Translations under genes and position numbers: made by a program | Shown here: positions 1 to 10,000 of the stretch, piece by piece | Numbering within the stretch: position 1 is the stretch's first letter | How the letters are laid out: each line of letters starts with the position of its first letter | Notes under the pieces: generated by a model | Database searches by the model: none | What the model was told of the DNA's origin: nothing | The model's input: the letters and a program-made list of their open reading frames with translations, nothing else | Source: Candidatus Aenigmatarchaeota archaeon | GTDB taxonomy: Archaea; Aenigmatarchaeota; Aenigmatarchaeia; QMZP01; JACQNV01 | Assembly: GCA_016202865.1 (NCBI GenBank) | Contig: JACQNV010000075.1 | Span: forward strand, 1-19,348 | Direction: 5' to 3' | DNA: 19,348 nt

Positions 1-19
1 AAACCCTTCTGGAGCTTGC

Positions 20-616
20 TCACTTCACTATTTCCATGCTTGGTACACTATCAAAGCTCTCTATAAAAAAACTTTTTTTCATCTCAATGTTCCTTAGGGG
101 AATAGATGCTCCACTTCTACTGTTGGGATCGAATATATAATGTAGCTCAAAGTTCTCATCCCTCACGACACCAAGAAACAGAGCATACCCTCTTTTAGCA
201 ATATCCTGAGCGCTTTCCACATCCAGCGAAAAACTGATTTTATCACCAGTTAAATCAGGTGTCCTAGACACTATCTCAGGAGTTTCCCTCCTATCATCCA
301 AATCAAACGCTAACTGAAAAAAGTCTTTTCCAGCATCTTCCCTAGCACCACAAAGAGCTGATAGTTGTCTATCTGTTGCAAAATAAACGGGTTTCCCTTC
401 ATAAGATCTTATCAAACGTGGTCTAAGATCAGATAATTCAACCCTCTCGGCTTGAGAAATATCAATAGTTTGCAAAGTTTTTGGAGGGTCTATATATTGC
501 TTTTCAACGGCACCGCCAACTTTGTGAGTAGTATCAATAGCAGGAGAAGAATCTATTTTATCAGAACATGCATAAAGGCCAAAGGATAAAACCAAAGCAT
601 TAAAAAGTCTACCCAT
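20..616 (-). CDS. Hypothetical lipoprotein-like protein
   Basis: A 198-residue protein that I do not recognise. The N-terminus has one Arg (R3), a hydrophobic stretch (residues 4-16) and a lipobox-like LYAC ending at Cys17, followed at once by polar sequence, so it is probably exported and lipid-anchored; Tyr at the -2 position and the weak positive charge make this less than certain. The mature part is charged and mixed alpha/beta in character, without repeats or further membrane segments. It starts 6 bases after the rpoN stop and has no promoter of its own in that gap, so it should be co-transcribed with rpoN. An envelope protein behind an RNA polymerase subunit is an unusual pairing and gives no functional clue. 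The stop codon lies close to the window edge, but the reading frame is complete. Confidence 0.75.
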   Translation of the reverse strand: MGRLFNALVLSFGLYACSDKIDSSPAIDTTHKVGGAVEKQYIDPPKTLQTIDISQAERVELSDLRPRLIRSYEGKPVYFATDRQLSALCGAREDAGKDFFQLAFDLDDRRETPEIVSRTPDLTGDKISFSLDVESAQDIAKRGYALFLGVVRDENFELHYIFDPNSRSGASIPLRNIEMKKSFFIESFDSVPSMEIVK

Positions 617-622
617 AATCTA

Positions 623-817
623 TTATTTCACAAACTGTCCGATCTCTTTTACAAGGTCGACATTAGAAATAAACATGCTTCTGCAGCAAAATCTCTCAAT
701 TCCAAGAGAGTCCAAAACAGCCTTGGAATCCTCACCCTTCGTTACCCTTTCCTTATAGGATTCCCAGAACTGGCCAATCAGTTTACCGCACGAAAAGCAT
801 CTTACAGGAATAATCAT
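623..817 (-). CDS. rpoN: DNA-directed RNA polymerase subunit N (Rpb10 homologue)
   Basis: Small zinc-binding subunit of the archaeal RNA polymerase, homologous to eukaryotic Rpb10, which takes part in assembling the large core subunits. At 64 residues it has the family length. It opens with the characteristic MIIPVRCFSCGK, and the zinc ligands are visible as C7 and C10 (CxxC) and the adjacent pair C44-C45 (RFCCR), followed by the usual MF(I/L)S segment. The ATG at 817 is supported by the family N-terminus and by a TATA-like box centred about 28 bases upstream, which implies a leaderless transcript. In many archaea this gene sits in a ribosomal protein cluster (rpsI, rpoK); here its only co-directional neighbour is a lipoprotein-like gene 6 bases downstream. 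The name is the archaeal rpoN and has nothing to do with bacterial sigma-54. It is the clearest phylogenetic marker in the window. Confidence 0.97.
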   Translation of the reverse strand: MIIPVRCFSCGKLIGQFWESYKERVTKGEDSKAVLDSLGIERFCCRSMFISNVDLVKEIGQFVK

Positions 818-841
818 ATTTTCTAATAATAGACCTCTAGA

Positions 842-857
842 CTTATAAATGTTTCAA
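842..857 (-). promoter_or_regulatory. Archaeal promoter of rpoN (BRE/TATA)
   Basis: On the minus strand the sequence reads TTGAAAC followed by ATTTATAAG. The TATA-like part (842-849) lies 25-32 bases upstream of the rpoN ATG, the spacing expected when transcription begins at or next to the start codon. The purine-rich GAAAC just upstream fits a TFB recognition element. Confidence 0.6.
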
Positions 858-943
858 AATTAAGCCGTTTCTGGCCAATTATCTATACTATATAGGGGGA
901 CAGCAGTTAACCCAGTTGCCTTTAAAAACCTTTCTGTTGGGGA

Positions 944-960
944 CCAAAAGTCTTATAAAG
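944..960 (+). promoter_or_regulatory. Predicted promoter of the giant surface-protein operon
   Basis: CCAAAAG precedes a TATA-like TTATAAAG (953-960). Transcription would start near 983-987, leaving a leader of roughly 25 bases before the ATG at 1010. This leader carries a GGGAG ribosome-binding site, unlike most neighbouring genes. A second AT-rich candidate, TTTAAAAA, lies at 921-928. The whole 818-1009 gap is a divergent promoter region shared with rpoN. Confidence 0.5.
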
Positions 961-997
961 CTTAGTCTCAACTTTATTCTAGCACTTAGATTAATTT

Positions 998-1002
998 GGG
1001 AG
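998..1002 (+). promoter_or_regulatory. Ribosome binding site of the giant gene
   Basis: GGGAG ends 7 bases before the ATG at 1010 and favours this start over the in-frame ATG at 1025. The signal peptide would still be present with the later start. Confidence 0.5.
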
Positions 1003-1009
1003 TAGTGAC

Positions 1010-4000
1010 ATGTCTTTTAAACAAATGAATGGTAGCCTGAAGAGTAGATTCATTATAGTCCTTGTAGCAGTGCTAGTTATATCCCTATCTGTCTCTGCAT
1101 TCGCCTTTTCCTTCACAACAGTTCTAAATTCCAATACACCATTCCAGACCACAATTTTAAAATGTACAGATGCAACATGCTCCGCCTATGCTGATAGCGG
1201 AACAATTTATTCTTCAGGATCTTCAAATTCCCTTCAGTATACAACAACAGATGCAGGTTCCTATGTGGAATTTGATTACGCCACATGTAAAAGGCCAAAA
1301 ATAATCATAGCTGATTTTACAGGAGCAGAAACAGGATCAATCGCCTATGACATCCCATTCTCAATTCACTCAAACAGAAATGCCACAATAAACTCCCTGA
1401 GTCCATCAACAACATCTACATCAGAAAATACAGCAGTCACGGTCACAGCAAACATAAAGGCAGCTCTTGGATACCCGAGCGATCCTGTGCCAATACCTTC
1501 AGCTTTGCAAGATGCATATTCATACACAACAGATGTCACCTTCACTGTAAAAAAGGATGGAGTTAATTTCGGTTCTCCACAGGTTATTCAAGTATCACCT
1601 TTGATAGCCTCAAATGCTGACGCTGTTTTCTCATTCACACCAACACAACAAGGAACTTACATAGTTGATGTCAAATCAAAAGTTACAGATTGTCAAGTCG
1701 ATCCTTCAACATCAACAGAGCTTCAGGCATCACCACTAACAATAGCTGTCTCAGATACAGCGCCAACTGGTGTTGATTTCTCAGCAGACAAACAAAGCGG
1801 CATCGAACCTGTAACAGTCGCTTTCACACCATCATCATCCATCTCAGGTTCAGACATACCATTCACATACTCCTGGAATTTTGGTGACGGTGCAACCAGA
1901 ACAGAGCAAAGCCCAACATACACATATCCAAATAATGGTAAATATAATGTAACCTTAACAGTCACAGATTCAGATGGTTCACCAGTCTCTATAGCAAAAA
2001 CTGATTTTATCTCAGTTAGCGATGCCGGCCAGCCAACAGCAAATTTCCAAGCAACACCGCTTTCAGGTACAGAGCCACTATCAGTCCAGTTTACAGATTT
2101 CTCTCAAAGCGTCGACGGTGTAACACAATGGCTGTGGGATTTTGGTGATGGTCAAACATCAAGTGAAAAAAACCCAACCCACACATTTGCACAAAACAAA
2201 ACATACACAGTTAGCCTGGTTGTAAAAGAGGCAGATGGGGGGACATCAAATTCATTCACAAGAACAATAACAGTTTCAGATACAGTTCCAACAGGCCTTG
2301 ATTTCTCACCAACAACAGCAACAGAAGACCAGTCAACAACATTCACAGCAACAACACCATCAGGCCAAGACACGCCATTCACATACTCCTGGAACTTCAA
2401 CAGTGAGGAAACAAAGACAGGGCAGTCAGCTTCAACAACATTCAAAACACCTGGCTCCAAAACAGTCACGCTTACAGTAACAGACGCAGACGGCTCAGTT
2501 AATACAACCACAAAAACAGTAGATGTGAACGCAGTTAACGATGCGCCTGTGATTATAGCAAGCTTAGCAACTCCTTTAGAATCAGAAGACTTTACAAATC
2601 CAATAACAGTTGATCTCACTTCTTTGGAATCAGATGAAGAAGATGGTCCGGCAGCAGATGGAAACGGTTTGGTATGGTCTGTTTCTGGCGTGGATACATC
2701 ACTATTATCTGCCTCCTTAAACCAAGCCACAGATGTATTAACAATAAACTCAGTTCCTCAAGCTTCTGGAACAAATACTCTAACACTAACACTTACAGAT
2801 TCTGACGGCAAAACAGCGACAACACAATTTACAATAACAGTCTCCCCAATCAACGACGACCCAACATCAACTAGTATACCAAACCAGCAATGGGATGAAG
2901 ACACTGTAAAAACAATCAACCTTCTAGATTACTTTTCAGATGTTGAAGGCCCATTCCAATCAATACTTCCAGTTTCACAACCAGCAAATATACAGGTCAC
3001 TGTATCAAATTTTGTTGCAACCTTAACACCAAATCCAGACTTCAATTCTAATGGTGGTCAAACAAGGACAGTCCAGTTTATAGCAACAGACAAAGGTCAG
3101 CCAGATGGTGTGGATGTAAAAACAAAAACGAGCAATGTGATAACTTTAACAGTCAACCCAGTAAATGAGATTTCATCTGATTCAACAATAAGTTCAGGTT
3201 CCACAGTAAATGAGTTTTCAACTGTGTCAGGCGGTTCAACAATATCAGGCACATCGATAGTTGTTAACTCCACTGTTTCCAGTTCAACAGTCCAAAGCTC
3301 CAACTTACAAAACTCGTCCTTATCTCAAGGTTCAGTTGCACAAAATTCTGTCTTGAAAAATGTTGTTCTAATCAACTCAACTGTAATCGAAACTAACTTA
3401 GAAAATGTCACACTAGTAAACTCCTTTGTAGACCCATCTAATGTAAAGAATTCAGTGATACAAGATTCAACCGTGATCAATTCCAATATAACAGATTCAA
3501 CAATAACAAAATCAAGAACAGAAAACATGACTGTAACCTCTGCCACAGTCACAGATAATGTTTTGCAATCTGGTACAATAGTTTATCTAGGCGAGACATA
3601 TTCAACACCATCAACAACTCTTGCTTACATAAAAGATAGACCACCTGTTTCAATACAAACATTTAATGGAGTATTTTGGCTAGAGGATGCTTCAAACACT
3701 GCTGATCTAAGCACAGAATTTTTTGATTCAGACGGTGACACACTAAGCTATTCTGCCAGCTCCGTTCAAAATATACAAATTTCAATATCACAAACTGGAA
3801 TTGTTACATTTACCCCAGATGCAAATTTCACTGGCCAAAGACAAGTTATATTTTCAGCAACAGACCCCATTGGAAAATCTGTAAATGGTGATTTTGTTGT
3901 TAATCTAACAGTTCTGCCTCAAAATGATAATCCAGAAATAATATCAACAGCCATAACAACAGCAACAGAAGACTCTGCATACAGCTACGATGTAAATGCC

Positions 4001-7000
4001 TTTGATGTAGATGCGGACACACTCACATTCAGCCTAATAACATTCCCAACAAGCATGACAGTAAATCCATCTACAGGTGTTATATCATGGACACCAGTAA
4101 ACAGTCAAGTCGGTTCAAATTCAATCACAGTCCAAGTAACAGATGGAACACTAACAAACACACAATCCTTTACAATAACTGTAACCAACACAAATGATGC
4201 GCCAACAACTTCAGCAATCCCAATACAAACATGGCCAGAAGACACAACATCACCAGTTTTAAACCTCTCACAATTCTTCTCTGATGTGGATGTTGGAGAT
4301 ACTCTCACATTCTCAGTTGTAACTTCTCCAGTAAATGTTGTAGTCAACCAAAACAATAACCTAATAACATTCACACCATCTGCAAATTTCACAGGCTTAA
4401 ACTCAGTAAAGTTTAGAGCAACAGACTTGAGCGGGGATTTTGTAGAATCAAATTTAGTAAGTCTAAACATCACACCTGTAAATGACCCTCCTGTGATATC
4501 AGTAACACAGCCAAATGGCGGAGAACTATGGAACGGGATAAAGCAGATAACTTGGACATCCGCTGATGTTGACCAGAACACATTAACAGTTGACTTGTCA
4601 TATTCGACTGATGGGATTGCATGGAATACGATTGCGGAACTTGCCTCTGCTCCTGCAGGCGAAGGAACATACGAATGGGATACATCTGCTCTTTCAGGAA
4701 TAACTTTCCTAGTTAGGATAACAGTAAATGATGGAGCAGAATCGGTGTCAGATGACTCAAACGCTGTGTTTACTTTGGACAACGCACCACCTTCAGTCGA
4801 CATAGTTGGTTCTTTAAGTTTAACAGAAAGCGCAACACCTGTTCAATACAACTCAACAACCTCTGACAACATAGCTGGTGTGGATTCAACATCGTTCTTT
4901 TGGACATTTGGTGATGGCACAAATGCAACAGGTTCTTCAGTAAACCACGCTTACGGACAAAACGGAACCTTCCAACTGACAGTTTTAGTAAAGGACAATT
5001 TAGGAAACCAGAACTCTTCAACAAAAACAGTTGTGGTAAATGACACACTTCCAACATCAATCTTCGCCTTTAATCCATCAACAGGTTTGCAGGAAGGGGT
5101 GACACAAATAAACTTTACAACAACATCTTCAGCCTACGACCAGCCTATAATACTATTCTGGGACTTTGGAGATGGAACAAACTCAACAGACTTAGCACCA
5201 ACAAAAATTTACAATCAAAACAAAACATATACAGCCACATTGACAGTAACAGATTCAGACGGTTCACAGACACAGTCACAACAAGCAGTTACAGTTGATG
5301 ACTTGGGTCCAGTGGCTTCTTTCACATTTACTCCAACATCAAACATATTTGAAAACACAACACAAGTGAATTTCACAGATCAGTCTGGATTTGTAATAGA
5401 CCAACTTGCAACATATCTATGGGACTTCGGTGATGGTACAATATCAACTCTTCAAAACCCAACCCACACATTTGTATTCAACAATACATACCAAGTCAGA
5501 CTAAATGTCACAGATTCAGACGGCACAACTGCAAGCTTTGCACAAATAATCACCGTCTTGGATAACTCTCCAAATATAATCGGCGGTGAAGGCCCATTGA
5601 CAATAAACGAAGGGGAGTTAGCAACATATACTACTGATGCATCCTCTGACCCAGATACAATTGTGAAGTATGAATGGGATTTTAACTACAACGGAACATT
5701 CACAGTTGATTTAGACTCTGGTTTGGTCAATTCTGCTAACACAACATTCAATGCAAATGGGACTTATTTAGTAGCTACTAGAGTAACAGATTCAGACGAC
5801 TCTATAAGTTTATTTAATTCACCTTTCATCACAGTAAACGACAAAGCCCCATCAGTCGACTTTACTTTCAGCCCATCAAATCCAGATGAAGACCAGACAA
5901 TAACATTCACAGATATCACAACAACAGCAAGCGATAGTATAATCTCCTACTCATGGAACTTTGGTGATAGCGCAACAGCAACCACACAAAATGCAACCCA
6001 CTCATACATAGCAGGCGGCGCATTCCAAGTGACTTTAACAGTGGTGGATTCAGACGGCAGCACAAACTCAACAACTAAAACGGTAACTGTAAACCCAATC
6101 AACGACGCCCCAGAATTCAATTTATCTGCGCCACTTCCAAATGTAAATTTTGATGAAGACACAACAGGAACAGTAAACCTAGCACCATCATTCTTTGATA
6201 TAGATAATTCAGATTTGAACTGGACATCAAACTCAGATGACATCACAAACATAACAGTAAACATAAACCAAGATACAGGTATTGTAACCTTTATCCCAGA
6301 TCAAAACTTTGCAGGCTCAAGACAAATTAATTTCACAGCAACAGATGGTCTGCTAAATTCAAATCAATCGAACACAGTTACAGTAACAGTAAATGCAGTT
6401 AATGACGCCCCAAACAGCCCAATAATTCCAACGCAGAATTGGATAGAAGATAATCAACAAGATCTAAATCTTTCACAATTCTTCTCAGATATTGATAACT
6501 CTACGCTAGTATATTCAGTAGTTTTATCTCCAGTAAATGTAACACCAGTAATAGCAGGAGAAATAGTAACCTTTACTCCATCAGCAAACTTCACAGGTTT
6601 GAATACTGTTCAGTTCAGCGCTTCAGATGGCAGTTTAGTAAATAATAGTAATATAATAAACATAAATGTAACACCAGTAAACGATGAGCCAATACTAAGC
6701 TTGTCTGTGCCTGATATTGGTTTAGATGAAGACCTCTACAACGATACACTAAGCAACCTAAACACTTTCTTCACTGATGTAGATTCACCACTAGCATTCA
6801 CAGCAGTCTCAGACAATCCATCTATATTAGTAAATATAACTGGTTACTCTGTCAACCTGACAGCAATAGCAAACTTCAATGGCCAAGGTAATGTGACATT
6901 CACAGCCTCAGATGGCGAATTTAATGTAACAGATACAATATCGGTTTTGGTAAACTCAGTAAATGATAATCCAGTAGTTTCAGCCCTTTCAATAACAGGA

Positions 7001-10000
7001 TCAAATTCAACAGGTTTCTTCAAAGGCAATCTAACCCTTTCAGCAACAGCCTCAGATACAATAGACGGATCTGTGGTAGACATACAATTTGAGCGATCCT
7101 TAAACTCAACAAACGGTGTTGACGGCGCATTCACAAATATTGGAAATTCAACAACAACACTTGTCTGGAATTCGGAGCCTCTAAGCGGAACAGACAGCGC
7201 TGTTTGGGTAAGGGCAAGAGCACTGGATAATGATGGCGGTTTATCATCTTATCTAACACAGCAAATAAAAGTTGACAACCAGGGACCTGTCACATCACAC
7301 AATTATGATAATTCATACAAATCCTCGCCTTTCACAATAACCCTGACGGCAAACGATTTCAGTGGAAGCGGTGTAACCTCAAACAACATAAGGTATAGAA
7401 TAAATGGCGGCACAGAGCAATCTGTTGGAGCAAATGGTCAACCGGTTATATCAACAGAGTCTCCAACAAACTACTTGGAATTCTACAGCATAGACAGGCT
7501 AGCTCACCAAGAATCTCTAAACAATTTAACCAGTATAAAGTTAGATTTATTTGATCCAATTACAGCAGACAACTCAACACCAAACTGGTTGAACACATCC
7601 TTTACTTTGGAATTAACAGCTACAGATGGTAACGGTTCTGGTATAGATAGCACAGTTTACTGCACATACACAACAACACCATGTGATCTGGATACAGAAG
7701 GTAATTTCTATACAGCACCATTCACAATTTCTGCAAACGGAATAACAAACATCTCATATAGATCCACAGATAATGTGAATAGAGTTGAAGCAACAAAAAC
7801 AGCTGTGGTAAAAGTAGATAAAATAAAACCAGTAATCAGTGAAAATGGAATAGTAATTTACGATAACTATGTAAGAAACAACACAATTGTCAATGTCTCT
7901 GTAACTGTAACAGACAGTCTTAGTGGTGTATCAACTGTGACAGCAAAGGGAACAAGCTTGGTAAATCAAGGCAACGGAATATGGCAAGGTCCCGTCACAC
8001 TAAATTTCGATGGTTCTCTACCAGCAGTAAACATACCTTTGAATGTTGTTGTTACAGATGTAGCTGGAAATGTAGAAACAAACAACTCTGAAGTATTCCA
8101 CATAGACAACGATTCTCCAGTAATAAACTCGGTTTTAGTATCAGACAATGTAACACAAAATAATACTCCTGTAACAGTTACAGTAAATATAACAGAATCT
8201 GGTCCCCTTGTTCCAGGCAGTGTAACTGCAGAAGGAGTGGCTTTAACAGGCGGTCCAGAAATATTTACAGGAACAATAAACTTAGTAAGCGGTAACAGTC
8301 CAGTTGATATTTTTGTGATGGATGAAGCCGGAAACAACGCAACCGACACCTCTGCCACATTCCTAATTGATGATACAGTCCCAATAACTTCAGACAATGC
8401 TCCTGCAAGCTGGCAGATATCAGGCTTTAATGTAACTTTAACTGCCACAGATTTAGAATCTGGTGTAAATAAGACCACATATTCACTAGATGGCGGATTA
8501 CCAATAGTTGTAAGCTCCAGCACAACAAATGTAGAAATACTAACAGACGGCAACCACACAATTGTTTACAATGCAACAAACAATGCAGATGGCGTCAGCT
8601 CAACAAAAACAATTTCAGCGGCTTTGGACAGAGTAAACCCATCAATATCCTTTGCATCAGGACCAGCAAACGGAACAGTTGTGAAAGATGGAACACCACC
8701 AATCTCAGTTTTAAGTTCTGATTCAACTTCAGGCCTGGTAAACATAACAGTTTTCTTGGATGGTTTGCAGGAATTTAGCTGTGCATCCTCTCCATGTTCA
8801 GAGCCATGGTCATCAACAAATGGACAGCACACACTAAATGCAACAGCAACAGATTCAGCGGGTTTGCAAAATAGCACAGAGACAAGAGCATTCATAGTTG
8901 ACAATGTCGCTCCAATAGTAAGCTTAGTCGGCCCAGCAAACAACACTCTATCAAACCAATCAACCCATTCATTCCAATTTAATGCCACTGATAATGTCTT
9001 CTCAACACTAAGCTGTACAGTATTTGTTAATGGAACAGCATCAGGAACAAACTCTTCAGTTGTTGCAGGAGAAATAACAACAATAAATTCAGCAGTTCCA
9101 GAAGGAACAAATGGCTGGTATGTAAGCTGTACAGATGGCAGCTCTCCAGGCGGAAATACAGGATCTTCAGAATCCTTTGTATTGACAACAGATTACACAG
9201 CACCTGATGTGACAGTTAGTTTATCTGGACATAACAACTTGGTGATAGCTCCAAAAAGTACAACAAGTGCTTACAATACTTTGGGCATGATATTCACAGC
9301 TACAGAACCAGTTAACTGGAGCAGTGTTAGTAACCCATCAGTAAGAATATTTAATTCAACGGGAGATCAGCAACAAACATTCCACGGTTCAAACTTGGTA
9401 AATCTATCCATAACAAAATCATGGGGAAATGGTGATATAGGAGCTGAATTAACAGAAGACGGTTTACACTCCATAAATGTAACTGTAAAAGACCTTGCAG
9501 GAAATGTTTTAACAAAGCAGGTAGGTACATTCCAAGTAGACAACACAGCTCCAGTACTTGATACTCTTAGCTTTACTCCGATACCTGTAGAGGGTGTACA
9601 GAATGAATATGATGGCACTGGTTTAGTCATACCTGCTTACAACATCTCATGGACAGACAATATAGCAGGAGTTGACAGTTCATCTTTTGTCTGGAATTTT
9701 GGAGATGCAACACCAGTCCAGACAGGGCCTACAGTAAATCACACATACGCACAAAACGGTACATACACACTAACTATATTTGTAAACGATACAGTTGGTA
9801 ATCAAGGTAATGGCACAGTAACAGTTTTACCTCAAGATACATCACCAACTGCACTTGTCCCACCAATGTCACCAGAACCAAAGTTTGAAAACACAACAGT
9901 GCTCGATTTCAGCGCGAGCCTTTCAACAGGTTATGATCAACCTCTCACATTCTTCTGGAACTTTGGCGATGGAACAAATTCAACAAGTGAAAACCAGTCT

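Noticed and set aside
818..1009. Possible small RNA gene in the divergent gap
   Set aside because: Apart from the two promoters and a GGGAG site, no convincing stem-loop structure or tRNA-like element was seen.
4105..4803. Long open frames on the minus strand inside the giant gene (also 2152-2730, 7966-8559, 8566-8988)
   Set aside because: They mirror the biased Thr/Ser/Asn codon use of the plus-strand gene, have low-complexity Val/Ser/Thr-rich products, and carry no start signals. They are shadows.
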